This document shows positions 1-9,646 of a stretch of DNA of 64,000 nucleotides, in pieces (position 1 is the stretch's first letter; each line of letters opens with the position of its first letter). The notes beneath the pieces were generated by a model. That model was not told where the DNA came from. It searched no databases and was given only the letters and a program-made list of their open reading frames with translations. Where the stretch lies: NCBI GenBank assembly GCA_001534745.1, contig CP013997.1, positions 1,426,001-1,490,000 of the forward strand, given 5' to 3'. Position numbers and translations under genes: made by a program. Source of the stretch: Pseudomonas monteilii. GTDB taxonomy: Bacteria > Pseudomonadota > Gammaproteobacteria > Pseudomonadales > Pseudomonadaceae.

Positions 1-567
1 CAATCCGCTCGTGGCGAGCGCGCCTACGACATCTACTCGCGCCTGTTGAAGGAGCGAGTGATCTTCCTGGTCGGCCCGGTCGAAGACTACATGGCCAACC
101 TGGTAGTGGCGCAGTTGCTGTTCCTTGAGGCGGAAAATCCGGACAAGGATATCCATCTGTACATCAACTCGCCGGGTGGTTCGGTGACCGCAGGCATGTC
201 GATCTACGACACCATGCAGTTCATCAAGCCCGACGTCTCCACGATCTGCATCGGTCAGGCGTGCAGCATGGGCGCCTTCCTGCTGGCGGCCGGTGCCAAG
301 GGCAAGCGTCACTGCCTGCCCAACTCGCGTGTGATGATTCACCAGCCCCTGGGCGGTTTCCAGGGTCAGGCCACCGACATCGAGATCCATGCCCAGGAGA
401 TCCTCTCGATCAAGGCGCGTCTGAACGAGCTGCTGGCCTACCACACCGGGCAGGACCTGGAGACCATCAAGCGTGACACCGAGCGTGACAATTTCATGAG
501 CGCTCAGCGCGCTGCCGAGTACGGCCTGGTCGACTCGGTCTACGACAAGCGACTGCTGGCGTCCTGA
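1..567 (+). CDS. clpP: ATP-dependent Clp protease proteolytic subunit ClpP (5' end outside window)
   Basis: Serine protease subunit that forms the tetradecameric barrel degrading substrates unfolded by ClpX or ClpA in the cytoplasm. The reading frame is open from base 1, so the first residues lie upstream of the window; 188 codons are visible. The catalytic triad is intact: Ser at visible codon 89 (GQACSMGAF), His at codon 114 (MIHQPLGG) and Asp at codon 163 (TERDN), with the same spacing as E. coli S97/H122/D171. It is followed 108 bp later by clpX, the usual order, and the trigger factor gene would be expected just upstream. A TTG inside the frame at position 46 is not the true start because family sequence continues before it. 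Confidence 0.97.
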   Translation, partial: QSARGERAYDIYSRLLKERVIFLVGPVEDYMANLVVAQLLFLEAENPDKDIHLYINSPGGSVTAGMSIYDTMQFIKPDVSTICIGQACSMGAFLLAAGAKGKRHCLPNSRVMIHQPLGGFQGQATDIEIHAQEILSIKARLNELLAYHTGQDLETIKRDTERDNFMSAQRAAEYGLVDSVYDKRLLAS

Positions 568-613
568 TCCCGGACGTCGGAGCGGGCAGGCGGTCCCCCC
601 GCCTGCCTGCGGA

Positions 614-640
614 CTTGAAAAAGCCCGCAATTGCCTTCAT
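614..640 (+). promoter_or_regulatory. candidate sigma-32 (heat shock) promoter of clpX
   Basis: CTTGAAA at 614-620 matches the sigma-32 -35 consensus. After 13 bases a weak -10 (CCTTCAT, 634-640) precedes the clpX ATG by 35 bp. The -35 is good and the -10 is poor. Placed by inspection only. Confidence 0.3.
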
Positions 641-675
641 CTTGTGTTGCAAGCCTACCGGATTGGATCGATCGA

Positions 676-1959
676 ATGACTGACACCCGTAACGGCGAGG
701 ACAACGGCAAATTGCTCTACTGCTCCTTCTGCGGCAAAAGCCAGCACGAAGTGCGCAAACTGATTGCCGGGCCCTCGGTATTTATCTGCGACGAGTGCGT
801 CGACCTGTGCAATGACATCATCCGCGAGGAGGTGCAGGAAGCCCAGGCCGAGAGCAGCGCGCATAAATTGCCTTCGCCGAAAGAAATCAGCTCCATCCTG
901 GACCAGTACGTCATTGGTCAGGAGCGAGCGAAGAAGGTGCTTGCCGTAGCGGTGTACAACCACTACAAGCGCCTGAACCAGCGCGACAAGAAAGGTGACG
1001 AGGTCGAACTCGGCAAGAGCAACATCCTGCTCGTGGGGCCTACCGGCTCGGGCAAGACACTGCTGGCCGAAACCCTCGCACGCCTGCTGAACGTGCCGTT
1101 CACCATCGCCGACGCCACGACCCTGACCGAAGCGGGCTACGTGGGCGAAGACGTCGAGAACATCATCCAGAAGCTGCTGCAGAAGTGTGACTACGACGTA
1201 GAGAAGGCCCAGATGGGTATCGTCTACATCGACGAGATCGACAAGATCTCGCGCAAGTCGGACAACCCGTCCATCACCCGCGACGTGTCCGGTGAAGGCG
1301 TGCAGCAGGCGCTGTTGAAGCTGATCGAAGGTACCGTGGCCTCCGTACCTCCACAAGGTGGGCGCAAGCACCCGCAGCAGGAATTCCTGCAGGTCGACAC
1401 GCGCAACATCCTGTTCATCTGTGGCGGTGCGTTCTCGGGCCTGGAGAAAGTCGTCCAGAACCGCTCCACCAAAGGTGGCATCGGCTTTGGCGCTGACGTG
1501 CGCAGCAAGGAAGAGGGCAAGAAGGTCGGCGAATCGCTGCGTCAGGTCGAGCCTGATGACCTGGTGAAGTTCGGCCTGATTCCGGAGTTCGTGGGCCGTC
1601 TGCCGGTTCTGGCCACGCTCGACGAGCTCGACGAGGCTGCATTGATGCAGATCCTCACCGAGCCGAAGAATGCGCTGACCAAGCAGTACGCCAAGCTGTT
1701 CGAAATGGAAAGCGTCGACCTGGAGTTCCGCAGCGATGCGCTCAAGGCTGTCGCACGCAAGGCCCTGGAGCGCAAGACGGGTGCTCGTGGTCTGCGTTCG
1801 ATCCTGGAAGGCATCCTGCTCGACACCATGTACGAGATTCCTTCGCAGAAGGACGTCAGCAAGGTGGTCATCGACGAGAGCGTCATCGATGGCACGTCGC
1901 AGCCGCTGCTGATCTACGAGAACAGCGAAGCGCCTGCCAAGGCCGCACCGGACGCCTGA
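676..1959 (+). CDS. clpX: ATP-dependent Clp protease ATP-binding subunit ClpX
   Basis: AAA+ unfoldase that recognises substrates and threads them into ClpP. The 427-residue product starts at the ATG beginning MTDTRNGED; the frame is open upstream but family proteins start here. Visible features in order are the N-terminal zinc-binding domain with two CxxC pairs (CSFC, CDEC), Walker A GPTGSGKT, the pore loop GYVG, Walker B VYIDEIDK and the ClpP-docking IGF loop (GGIGFGAD). It lies 108 bp after clpP and is closed by a strong terminator, so clpP-clpX form one unit, possibly with an internal heat-shock promoter. Confidence 0.97.
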   Translation: MTDTRNGEDNGKLLYCSFCGKSQHEVRKLIAGPSVFICDECVDLCNDIIREEVQEAQAESSAHKLPSPKEISSILDQYVIGQERAKKVLAVAVYNHYKRLNQRDKKGDEVELGKSNILLVGPTGSGKTLLAETLARLLNVPFTIADATTLTEAGYVGEDVENIIQKLLQKCDYDVEKAQMGIVYIDEIDKISRKSDNPSITRDVSGEGVQQALLKLIEGTVASVPPQGGRKHPQQEFLQVDTRNILFICGGAFSGLEKVVQNRSTKGGIGFGADVRSKEEGKKVGESLRQVEPDDLVKFGLIPEFVGRLPVLATLDELDEAALMQILTEPKNALTKQYAKLFEMESVDLEFRSDALKAVARKALERKTGARGLRSILEGILLDTMYEIPSQKDVSKVVIDESVIDGTSQPLLIYENSEAPAKAAPDA

Positions 1960-1978
1960 GTTCGTTGCATGCAGTGAC

Positions 1979-2004
1979 AAAAAAGGGGCCCTCGGGCCCC
2001 TTTC
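1979..2004 (+). terminator. rho-independent terminator after clpX
   Basis: A perfect 7-bp GC stem GGGGCCC / GGGCCCC (1985-1991 / 1994-2000) with a 2-base apex is flanked by an A-run before and a T-rich tail after. It separates clpX from lon. Confidence 0.85.
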
Positions 2005-2024
2005 TGCATTTCCTGACCAGAATG

Positions 2025-2053
2025 CTTGTAATTTTGCAGGGCTACCCCCACAT
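2025..2053 (+). promoter_or_regulatory. candidate sigma-32 promoter of lon
   Basis: CTTGTAA (2025-2031), a 14-base spacer and CCCCACAT (2046-2053) closely fit the heat-shock sigma factor consensus. The site ends 59 bp before the lon ATG and lies directly after the clpX terminator. Lon is a classical heat-shock gene, which agrees with the placement. Confidence 0.6.
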
Positions 2054-2112
2054 TAGCCCCAAGCATCATTTCCACCGGATTCCGGCCGCAAGGCCGCTGT
2101 AGAGGCGCACTC

Positions 2113-4509
2113 ATGAAGACAACCCTCGACTTGCCTCTGTTGCCATTGCGCGATGTCGTCGTTTATCCGCACATGGTCATCCCGCTGTTCGTGGGGCGCG
2201 AGAAGTCCATCGAAGCCCTCGAGGCGGCGATGACGGGCGAGAAGCAGATCCTGCTGCTGGCCCAGAAGAACCCTGCCGACGACGATCCGGGCGAAGACGC
2301 CTTGTACCGTGTGGGTACCGTCGCCACGGTCCTGCAGTTGTTGAAATTGCCCGACGGCACCGTCAAGGTGCTGGTCGAAGGCGAACAGCGAGGCGCCGTG
2401 GAGCGCTTCGTCGAAGTGGACGATCACATCCGTGCGCAGGTCAGCCTGATCGACGAGAGCGAAGCGGCCGAGCGTGAATCGGAAGTCTTCGTGCGCACGT
2501 TGCTGTCGCAGTTCGAGCAGTACGTCCAGCTGGGCAAGAAGGTACCTGCCGAGGTGCTGTCTTCGCTCAACAGCATCGATGAGCCAGGCCGGCTGGTCGA
2601 CACCATGGCCGCGCACATGGCGCTGAAGATCGAGCAGAAGCAAGAGATCCTCGAAATCGTCGATCTGTCCACTCGGGTCGAGCATGTCTTGGCATTGCTG
2701 GATGCAGAAATCGATCTGCTGCAGGTCGAGAAGCGCATCCGCGGTCGCGTCAAGAAGCAGATGGAGCGCAGCCAGCGCGAGTACTACCTGAATGAGCAGA
2801 TGAAGGCCATTCAGAAAGAGCTCGGCGATGGCGACGAAGGCCACAATGAAATCGATGAGCTCAAGAAGCGCATCGACGCGGCCGGCCTGCCCAAGGATGC
2901 CTTGGCCAAGGCCCAGGCCGAGCTGAACAAGCTCAAGCAGATGTCGCCGATGTCCGCCGAGGCGACCGTGGTGCGTTCGTACCTCGACTGGCTGGTACAG
3001 GTGCCGTGGAAGGCCCAGAGCAAGGTGCGCCTGGACCTGACCCGTGCCGAAGAGATCCTCGATGCCGACCATTACGGGCTCGAAGAGGTCAAGGACCGCA
3101 TCCTCGAATACCTTGCCGTGCAAAAGCGCGTGAAGAAGATCCGTGGGCCGGTGCTGTGCCTGGTCGGCCCGCCTGGCGTGGGCAAGACCTCGCTGGCCGA
3201 ATCCATCGCGACGGCCACCAATCGCAAGTTCGTGCGCATGGCCCTGGGCGGAGTGCGTGACGAAGCCGAGATCCGCGGCCATCGCCGTACCTACATCGGT
3301 TCGATGCCAGGTCGTCTGATCCAGAAGATGACCAAGGTGGGTGTACGCAACCCGCTGTTCTTGCTCGATGAAATCGACAAGATGGGTAACGACATGCGGG
3401 GCGACCCGGCGTCGGCCTTGCTCGAGGTGCTCGACCCCGAACAGAACCACAACTTCAACGATCACTACCTAGAGGTCGACTACGACCTGTCGGACGTGAT
3501 GTTCCTGTGCACCTCCAACTCCATGAACATCCCGCCGGCACTGCTCGACCGGATGGAAATCATCCGTCTGCCGGGCTACACCGAAGACGAGAAGATCAAC
3601 ATCGCGGTCAAGTACCTGGTGCCCAAGCAGGTCAAGGCCAACGGCTTGAAGCCGGCCGAGCTGAGCGTCGACACGACGGCGATCCGCGACATCATCCGTT
3701 ACTACACCCGTGAAGCGGGCGTGCGGGGGCTCGAGCGCCAGATCGCCAAGGTCTGCCGCAAGGTCGTCAAAGAGCATGCCGGGCAGAAGCAGGTCAACGT
3801 CACCGTCACCGGCGAGCAGCTCGAGCACCTGCTGGGCGTGCGCAAGTTCCGTTACGGGCTGGCCGAGCAGCAGGACCAGATCGGTCAGGTCACAGGGCTG
3901 GCCTGGACCCAGGTGGGCGGCGAATTGCTGACCATCGAGTCGGTGGTCATCCCCGGCAAGGGGCAGCTGATCAAGACCGGATCGCTGGGCGATGTCATGG
4001 TCGAGTCGATCACGGCCGCGCAGACCGTGGTACGCAGCCGTGCTCGCAGCCTGGGGATTCCACGGGACTTCCACGAGAAACACGACGTGCACATCCACAT
4101 GCCTGAGGGGGCGACTCCGAAGGATGGCCCCAGTGCCGGTATCGGCATGTGCACGGCGCTGGTCTCGGCGCTGACCCAGATCCCCGTAAGGGCCGATGTG
4201 GCCATGACCGGCGAAATCACGTTGCGTGGTCAGGTGCTGGCCATCGGCGGCTTGAAGGAAAAGCTGCTGGCAGCGCACCGGGGTGGCATCAAGACGGTGA
4301 TCATTCCGGAGGAGAACGTGCGCGATCTCAAGGAAATCCCGGAAAACATCAAGGCCGATCTGCAGATCAAACCGGTCAAATGGATTGACGAAGTCCTGCA
4401 AATTGCGCTGCAATACGCCCCCGAGCCGTTGCCGGACGTGGCTCCCGAGATTGTCGCAAAAGACGAAAAGCGCGACAGCGATGCCAAGGAACGCGTCAGC
4501 ACGCATTGA
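2113..4509 (+). CDS. lon: ATP-dependent protease Lon (LonA type)
   Basis: Cytoplasmic homo-oligomeric AAA+ serine protease that removes misfolded proteins and specific regulators. The 798-residue length is normal for LonA. The order is an N-terminal LAN substrate domain (about 1-200), a coiled helical region, an AAA+ module with Walker [11 protein letters not shown], and a C-terminal peptidase domain. The catalytic Ser is residue 674 (KDGPSAGIG) and the Lys is residue 717 (GLKEKLL), the Ser-Lys dyad with the family's 43-residue spacing. The ATG at 2113 is preceded by GAGG at a good distance. It stands alone behind the clpX terminator with its own heat-shock promoter candidate; hupB follows after 153 bp. 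Confidence 0.97.
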   Translation: MKTTLDLPLLPLRDVVVYPHMVIPLFVGREKSIEALEAAMTGEKQILLLAQKNPADDDPGEDALYRVGTVATVLQLLKLPDGTVKVLVEGEQRGAVERFVEVDDHIRAQVSLIDESEAAERESEVFVRTLLSQFEQYVQLGKKVPAEVLSSLNSIDEPGRLVDTMAAHMALKIEQKQEILEIVDLSTRVEHVLALLDAEIDLLQVEKRIRGRVKKQMERSQREYYLNEQMKAIQKELGDGDEGHNEIDELKKRIDAAGLPKDALAKAQAELNKLKQMSPMSAEATVVRSYLDWLVQVPWKAQSKVRLDLTRAEEILDADHYGLEEVKDRILEYLAVQKRVKKIRGPVLCLVGPPGVGKTSLAESIATATNRKFVRMALGGVRDEAEIRGHRRTYIGSMPGRLIQKMTKVGVRNPLFLLDEIDKMGNDMRGDPASALLEVLDPEQNHNFNDHYLEVDYDLSDVMFLCTSNSMNIPPALLDRMEIIRLPGYTEDEKINIAVKYLVPKQVKANGLKPAELSVDTTAIRDIIRYYTREAGVRGLERQIAKVCRKVVKEHAGQKQVNVTVTGEQLEHLLGVRKFRYGLAEQQDQIGQVTGLAWTQVGGELLTIESVVIPGKGQLIKTGSLGDVMVESITAAQTVVRSRARSLGIPRDFHEKHDVHIHMPEGATPKDGPSAGIGMCTALVSALTQIPVRADVAMTGEITLRGQVLAIGGLKEKLLAAHRGGIKTVIIPEENVRDLKEIPENIKADLQIKPVKWIDEVLQIALQYAPEPLPDVAPEIVAKDEKRDSDAKERVSTH

Positions 4510-4520
4510 TAAAGCTTTGA

Positions 4521-4593
4521 GCCGGGTGACCTTCCCTGAGGCGAAACGTCCAGGTCGAAGAAGTGACATTACAGTGTTCCAGGGTCACCCGGC
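4521..4593. repeat. 11-bp inverted repeat in the lon-hupB intergenic region
   Basis: GCCGGGTGACC at 4521-4531 is matched exactly in reverse complement at 4583-4593, 51 bases apart. There is no T-run, so it is not an obvious terminator. It could be an operator pair or a structured leader for hupB. Confidence 0.45.
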
Positions 4594-4662
4594 GTTCGCG
4601 TATTCCATGCTTTCTTTACATACTTAGAAACATACTCATTAGAGAGATAAAGGGGATTTAGA

Positions 4663-4935
4663 GTGAATAAGTCGGAACTGATTGACGCTATCGCCGCCTC
4701 CGCTGATATTCCGAAAGCCGTGGCTGGTCGCGCCCTGGACGCGGTCATCGACTCGGTTGCCGGTGCCCTGAAGCAAGGCGACGACGTCGTTCTGGTAGGC
4801 TTCGGCACCTTCTCCGTCAAGGACCGTGCAGAACGTACCGGCCGCAACCCTCAGACCGGCAAGGCGATCAAGATTCCCGCTGCCAAAGTGCCAGGCTTCA
4901 AGCCAGGCAAGGGTCTGAAAGACGCTGTCAACTGA
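4663..4935 (+). CDS. hupB: DNA-binding protein HU-beta
   Basis: Small histone-like nucleoid protein that bends DNA as a dimer. The 90 residues have the standard length and the signature [21 protein letters not shown] of the DNA-binding arm, followed by [19 protein letters not shown]. The start is GTG at 4663, preceded by AAAGGGG at 4650-4655. The upstream AT-rich stretch (4600-4650) is a likely promoter region. It sits between lon and ppiD as in other Pseudomonas and ends at its own terminator. Confidence 0.96.
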   Translation: MNKSELIDAIAASADIPKAVAGRALDAVIDSVAGALKQGDDVVLVGFGTFSVKDRAERTGRNPQTGKAIKIPAAKVPGFKPGKGLKDAVN

Positions 4936-5023
4936 GTCATGCCGCTCAAGGAGGGGCTGACCTCGTCAGTCCCTGCCGCGATGTCACCAGGAACATGATT
5001 CCAGACACCGCGCACGCTTCGAG

Positions 5024-5052
5024 AAGGCGCATCTTCGGATGCGCCTTTCTTC
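5024..5052 (+). terminator. rho-independent terminator after hupB
   Basis: A 10-bp stem AAGGCGCATC / GATGCGCCTT is closed by a UUCG tetraloop (5034-5037) and followed by TCTTCT. This is a very stable hairpin between hupB and ppiD. Confidence 0.8.
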
Positions 5053-5115
5053 TATCAGGACTTTACCTTCACTCCACGGTCGTCAACGCAGTGGAACGGC
5101 CGTTTTGGGGGACGC

Positions 5116-6987
5116 ATGCTGCAGAATATCAGGGACAATTCACAAGGTTGGATTGCCAAGGCCATCATCGGTCTCATCGTGGTGCTGATGGCACTGACCG
5201 GGTTCGATGCCATTTTCCAGGCCACCAACCATAGCCAGGATGCTGCCAAGGTAAATGGCGATACCATCAGCCAGAACGCGCTCAGCCAGGCAGCCGACAT
5301 CCAGCGTCGCCAGCTGATGCAACGCATGGGCAAGGACTTCGATCCGGCCCTGCTGGACGAAAAGCTGCTTCGCGAAGCCTCCCTCAAGGGGTTGATCGAT
5401 CGCACGCTGCTGCTGCAAGGCGCGCGTGATGCCGGGTTCTCCTTCACCGACGCGGCGCTCGACCAGGTCATCCTGCAAATGCCGGAATTCCAGGCCAACG
5501 GTACCTTCAGCGCGGACCTGTTCGACCAGTTCATCCGTCGCCTGGGCTACACGCGCATGCAGTTCCGCCAGATGCTGGCCGAAGAGCTGCTGATCGGGCA
5601 GCTGCGTGGCGGGTTTGTTGCGACCAGCTTTGCCACCACGCCTCAGGTGGAGGCCTTCGCACGCCTCGAGAACCAGACACGCGATTTCGCTTCCGTGGTC
5701 TTCAAGGCCGATCCGTCGGCTGTCCAGGTGTCGGACGAGCAGATCAAGGCCCATTACGATCAGCACGCCAAGGAGTTCATGACGCCTGACCAGGTGGTCA
5801 TCGACTACATCGAGCTGAAGAAGTCGGCCTACTTCGACCAGGTCAAGGTCGATGAAGACCAGCTCAAGGCCGCCTACGAGAAAGAAGTCGCCAACCTGGC
5901 CGAGCAGCGCCATGCCGCTCACATCCTGATCGAAGTCAACGACAAGGTCAGCGACGCGCAGGCCAAGGCGCGCGCCGAAGAGATCGCCCAGCGCTTGAAC
6001 AAGGGCGAGGACTTCGCCGCACTGGCCAAGGAGTACTCCCAGGATCCAGGCTCGGCCAGCAATGGCGGCGATCTGGGCCTTGCCGGTCCAGGCGTCTACG
6101 ATCCTGCCTTCGAGGACGCCTTGTACAAGCTGTCCGAGAACCAGGTCTCGGCCCCTGTGCGCACGAGCTTCGGTTATCACCTGATCAAGCTGCTGGGTGT
6201 CGAGGCGCCGGACGTACCGACCTTCGCCAGCCTGCGTGATAAGCTGACCCGTGACTTGAAGTCCCAGCAGGTCGAGCAGCGCTTCGTCGAGGCGACCAAG
6301 CAGCTGGAAGATTCGGCGTTCGAATCGTCCGACCTGGGGCAGCCGGCTCAGGACCTGGGCCTGAAGGTCCAGACCTCCGCGCCGTTCGGTCGCGAAGGTG
6401 GCGACGGCATCACGGCCAACCGTCAGGTCGTGCAGGCGGCCTTCAGCGAAGAAGTATTGCAGGAAGGCAGCAACAGCAACGCCATCGAGCTGGACCCGGA
6501 GACGGTGCTGGTGCTGCGGGTCAAGGAGCATCGCAAGCCTGAGCAGCTGCCGCTGGAGCAGGTCGCTGGCAACATCCGCGACCGTCTGGCCAAGGAGCAG
6601 GCCATCGCCGACCTCAAGGCCAAGGCCGATACCCTGGTCAAGGGCTTGCGTGAAGGGTCGATCAAAGCCGATGCGCCGCTCGAAGGGCAGGCCTGGAAGG
6701 TGCGTGAAGCCGTCACGCGCAACCAGGAAGGCATCGACCCTGTCGAGCTGCAGGCGGTCTTCCGTCTGGCCAAGCCGCAGGACAAGGCCAAGGCGGTCTT
6801 CGACAGTGTCGTGCTCAACGACGGGCGTCTGGCCGTGCTGCAGCTCAAGGGTGTCAACGAAGGCGCTGCACCGAGCGATGCCGAGAAGACGCAGATGCGT
6901 CGTTTCCTGGCCTCGCGCGCCGGTGAGCAGGACTTCGCGGCCTACCTCAAGCAGCTGGAAGCCAAGGCGGACATCAAGCGTTACTGA
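5116..6987 (+). CDS. ppiD: Periplasmic folding chaperone / peptidyl-prolyl isomerase PpiD
   Basis: Inner-membrane-anchored periplasmic chaperone that helps outer-membrane and secreted proteins leave the Sec translocon. The 623 residues comprise a short cytoplasmic start, one membrane segment (about 15-35), a SurA-like N-terminal domain, a central parvulin/PPIC domain (about 265-360, beginning QRHAAHILIEV and including SQDPGSASNGGDLG) and a long C-terminal region. Length and order match SurA N-terminal-domain PpiD proteins. It follows hupB but is separated from it by a terminator and is closed by its own hairpin. Confidence 0.94.
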   Translation: MLQNIRDNSQGWIAKAIIGLIVVLMALTGFDAIFQATNHSQDAAKVNGDTISQNALSQAADIQRRQLMQRMGKDFDPALLDEKLLREASLKGLIDRTLLLQGARDAGFSFTDAALDQVILQMPEFQANGTFSADLFDQFIRRLGYTRMQFRQMLAEELLIGQLRGGFVATSFATTPQVEAFARLENQTRDFASVVFKADPSAVQVSDEQIKAHYDQHAKEFMTPDQVVIDYIELKKSAYFDQVKVDEDQLKAAYEKEVANLAEQRHAAHILIEVNDKVSDAQAKARAEEIAQRLNKGEDFAALAKEYSQDPGSASNGGDLGLAGPGVYDPAFEDALYKLSENQVSAPVRTSFGYHLIKLLGVEAPDVPTFASLRDKLTRDLKSQQVEQRFVEATKQLEDSAFESSDLGQPAQDLGLKVQTSAPFGREGGDGITANRQVVQAAFSEEVLQEGSNSNAIELDPETVLVLRVKEHRKPEQLPLEQVAGNIRDRLAKEQAIADLKAKADTLVKGLREGSIKADAPLEGQAWKVREAVTRNQEGIDPVELQAVFRLAKPQDKAKAVFDSVVLNDGRLAVLQLKGVNEGAAPSDAEKTQMRRFLASRAGEQDFAAYLKQLEAKADIKRY

Positions 6988-7002
6988 TACCGCGTCGTGA
7001 TC

Positions 7003-7036
7003 GACTCAGGCCGCCTATGCGGCCTGAGTCGTTTCT
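7003..7036 (+). terminator. rho-independent terminator after ppiD
   Basis: A perfect 12-bp stem GACTCAGGCCGC / GCGGCCTGAGTC (7003-7014 / 7019-7030) with loop CTAT is followed by GTTTCT. It lies between the convergent ppiD and patatin genes. Confidence 0.8.
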
Positions 7037-7040
7037 GCAA

Positions 7041-8072
7041 TCAGCGAAGGGGGCGCTCGTGCGCGTCCAGGCGATCACGGGCGATCTGCCGGCCCAGGGC
7101 GATCAGCTCCGGCGCCTTGTAGAACTCGAAGAACCGGCAGACACGCCGGGGCACATCGATCACCACGTCAGGCGGATAGCCGGCCATCTTGTACTGCGCC
7201 AGTGACGTTTGCATGACTTCGAAGCTCTGGTTGATCAAGTCCAGCAACGAAGCCGGTCCGACGGCATCGACGACGAACGATCCGGTGGCCGACTTGGGCG
7301 CGCCTCGTTCTTCGTCGCTCGACGTCAGCGTGGCGACCCGGCCTTCAGCCAGCCAGGGGTTGGTCGCGCCCAGCCCTTCACCAATGATCTCGCGTTCGAT
7401 CTGGATCAGTTGTTCGGCCGGTTTGCGCCGGAAGGGCAGGCGTGCGCCCAGCGATGTGACGAGACTGTCGAAGCGTTGCTTGAAGGCGGCAGGCCGCTCG
7501 ATGACAGGCAACTGATAGGACGTGGGTTGGGTTGCGTTCAGGTTGACGGCGACGATCAGGTCGCAGTGGCTCGACACCACGGGCACGATGGGCAAGGGGT
7601 TGAGGATGCCACCGTCGACCAGCACACGGTTGCCCTGCACGACCGGCGTGAACAGGCTGGGGATTGCGGCTGAAGCGCGCATGGCCTGATGCAGGCAGCC
7701 TTCCTGGAACCACACCTCCTGCTGATGCGTCAGGTCGGCGGCCACGGCCGTGTAGGGAATCCGCAACTGTTCGATATCGAGTTCGCCGACGATCTTGCGA
7801 ATCTGGCCGAACACCTTGTCCCCGCGGATCGCGCCAAGACGAAAGCTCACGTCCACCAGGCGCAGCACGTCCAGATAGTCCAGGCTTTCGATCCACTGCT
7901 TGTAGGCGTCGAGCTTGCCTGCGGCATAGATACCGCCGACGACGGCGCCCATCGAGCAGCCGGCGATGCAGGCGATCTCGTAGCCGCGCCGTTCGAGTTC
8001 CTCGATCACGCCGATATGGGCATACCCCCGGGCACCGCCAGAACCCAACACCAGTGCTACACGTTTGCCCAT
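7041..8072 (-). CDS. Patatin-like phospholipase (RssA-type)
   Basis: Predicted serine lipid acyl hydrolase with a Ser-Asp dyad. The 343 residues begin MGKRVALVLGSGGARG, the oxyanion-hole glycine loop, followed by the nucleophile elbow GCSMG with Ser40 and later VDGGILNPLP carrying the catalytic Asp. No signal peptide is visible, so it is probably cytoplasmic or peripheral. It is convergent with ppiD. The C-terminal third has no assigned function. RssA/YchK-like proteins are the closest family; the substrate is unknown. Confidence 0.88.
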   Translation of the reverse strand: MGKRVALVLGSGGARGYAHIGVIEELERRGYEIACIAGCSMGAVVGGIYAAGKLDAYKQWIESLDYLDVLRLVDVSFRLGAIRGDKVFGQIRKIVGELDIEQLRIPYTAVAADLTHQQEVWFQEGCLHQAMRASAAIPSLFTPVVQGNRVLVDGGILNPLPIVPVVSSHCDLIVAVNLNATQPTSYQLPVIERPAAFKQRFDSLVTSLGARLPFRRKPAEQLIQIEREIIGEGLGATNPWLAEGRVATLTSSDEERGAPKSATGSFVVDAVGPASLLDLINQSFEVMQTSLAQYKMAGYPPDVVIDVPRRVCRFFEFYKAPELIALGRQIARDRLDAHERPLR

Positions 8073-8220
8073 ACCCGCTCCCCGTCATTGTGTTTTCATG
8101 CACAATGCACCGCGGGCCAAAACGCTTCAATCCCGATGTGTCTCGGCGTGTGGAAAAGGCACTTTCTCAACCCGCGGACGTCGAACAGCCATCTACCCCG
8201 GACACCTTGAGGATCGCCCC

Positions 8221-8499
8221 ATGAAAGCCTGGATCTGCCTGCCGTTGCTGGCCTTGGCACTGACCGGATGCGCTGGCAAGACGGCCTACCGTGACAGTTG
8301 CGCGACCCAGTTGGATGCGGCCTGGAAGGAGCTCGACATCGCCAAGGCCGAAGGTCTGGCGGGCACGGTGAGCTACTCCAAGGCCTTGTCGTTGTTGACC
8401 GGCGCCAAGACCCAACAACAGTTCGAAGCCTTCCGGGGCTGTTCGCGCAAGGCCGAGAAAGCGCGCTTCTACATTCGCGAGTCCCGTGCAGGGCGTTGA
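8221..8499 (+). CDS. Small predicted lipoprotein
   Basis: A 92-residue protein with a clear lipobox: MKAWICLPLLALALTGCAG, Cys17 being the lipidation site. The rest is charged and probably helical, with two further Cys residues that could form a disulfide. The start is ATG at 8221 with GAGGA 8 bases before it; the frame is open further upstream but without signal-peptide sequence. The CHAD gene follows 15 bp later on the same strand, so the two are probably co-transcribed. Function unknown. Confidence 0.8.
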   Translation: MKAWICLPLLALALTGCAGKTAYRDSCATQLDAAWKELDIAKAEGLAGTVSYSKALSLLTGAKTQQQFEAFRGCSRKAEKARFYIRESRAGR

Positions 8500-8514
8500 G
8501 CCCAGGAGAATGTC

Positions 8515-9282
8515 ATGTCTGCGATGCTCGATCATGTAGTGTCCCGTGTGCTTGCCTTGCACGTGCGCCTGCACGCCTGCCGTCAGCGCCTGCGTGCCGA
8601 TACCGACAGCGAGGCCTTGCACGACCTGCGCACCAGCGTGCGTCGCCTGCGCAGCCTGTTGCGCCCCCTGCGCGGACTGCCGGGTGTGCAGGAGCTGGAA
8701 GACGCGGCCCGGGCGCTGGGGACCTTGACCACGCCGCTGCGTGACCGGGAAGTGATGGGCGCAGAGCTTATCGAGCGAGGGCACCTGTCAGCCGGGCAGC
8801 GCCGCCTGGAGAGGAGGGCGCAGACGTTCGCCAGTGTCGCGGACAGCGCGCCCTTGACGCGCACCTTGTCGATTCTCGATGCCTTCCCCGGTTTCCTGCG
8901 CGCCGCAGACCGCGAAGGCGTGGTCAGTGGCCTGCATCGTCAGGTGGATGAACGTCTGCGCAAGCAATGGCGCAAACTCGAGAAAGCCGTGCAGGATCCT
9001 GCTCATGATCGGCACCGCGTGCGCCTGCTGATCAAGCGGGTGCGCTATGCCGAAGAGGCCTATCCGCAACTCGACCATGCCGGCAACGCGCTGCGCCGTC
9101 TGCTCAAGCAAGGGCAGCAGGATCTGGGGGAATGGCACGATCGCGTGCAATGGCTGCTTCAGGTGGACCAGCAGGCCGACCTGGCGATGCTCAAGGCGGA
9201 CTGGCAACAGGAGCTGGAAGCAGCGCAGCAGCGGGCGGACAAGACGCTCATGCGCCTGGGCAAGGCGTTGAAGAAGCGTTGA
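8515..9282 (+). CDS. CHAD domain-containing protein
   Basis: A 255-residue all-helical protein rich in Arg and His. The pattern EALHDLRTSVRRLRSLLRPL followed by repeated RHRVRLLIKRVRYAEE-type helices is characteristic of CHAD domains, which bind polyphosphate through basic surfaces. There is no CYTH (triphosphatase) domain fused or adjacent. The start has AGGAGA 6 bases upstream. It probably shares a transcript with the preceding lipoprotein. A polyphosphate-granule role is inferred from the family only. Confidence 0.82.
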   Translation: MSAMLDHVVSRVLALHVRLHACRQRLRADTDSEALHDLRTSVRRLRSLLRPLRGLPGVQELEDAARALGTLTTPLRDREVMGAELIERGHLSAGQRRLERRAQTFASVADSAPLTRTLSILDAFPGFLRAADREGVVSGLHRQVDERLRKQWRKLEKAVQDPAHDRHRVRLLIKRVRYAEEAYPQLDHAGNALRRLLKQGQQDLGEWHDRVQWLLQVDQQADLAMLKADWQQELEAAQQRADKTLMRLGKALKKR

Positions 9283-9361
9283 GCGCAGTCGGCGATCACC
9301 CTGCAGGAAGGTGATCGAGCGCCGTCATGCGCGTGTCGATCAGGTGTGGGCGGGCAGACAC

Positions 9362-9571
9362 TCAGCGGCGCTGCAGGGCCCAGCCAGCCCCCAGCGTGAT
9401 CGCACCCAGCGCCCCTTGGGAGGCGTCCATTCCCAGCAGGCCGCTGAGTGCCAGCAACGCGCCAATCACGAACAGGGGCACGGCAATCTGATGGGGCGCA
9501 GGGCTGGCCGCCTCAGGTCGGGCCTCCAGGCGTGCGTGCCAGCCGGCGAGTTCGAGCAGTCGTTTGGTCAT
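9362..9571 (-). CDS. Small two-segment membrane protein, unknown
   Basis: A 69-residue protein with a polar N-terminal third (to about residue 28) followed by two hydrophobic stretches (IAVPLFVIGALLALSGLL and LGAITLGAGWAL), suggesting a helical hairpin in the inner membrane. GAGGA lies 7 bases before the ATG, supporting translation. It is downstream of and antisense to the CHAD gene and has no clear operon partner. I do not recognise the family. Confidence 0.6.
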   Translation of the reverse strand: MTKRLLELAGWHARLEARPEAASPAPHQIAVPLFVIGALLALSGLLGMDASQGALGAITLGAGWALQRR

Positions 9572-9646
9572 GGTTCTATCCTCAAGGTCACCTGTTCAGC
9601 GTAGTGCGGTGCCCCGAAGTGAGCCAATCGAGCGTGGCTATGGCCG

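Noticed and set aside
46..567. TTG at 46 as the start of clpP
   Set aside because: Conserved ClpP sequence ([15 protein letters not shown]) precedes it in frame, so the gene is truncated by the window edge.
655..1980. 441-codon minus-strand frame opposite clpX
   Set aside because: Shadow of clpX; no motif.
9293..9317. Hairpin CGATCACC...GGTGATCG after the CHAD gene as a terminator
   Set aside because: Short stem without a T-tract; not called.
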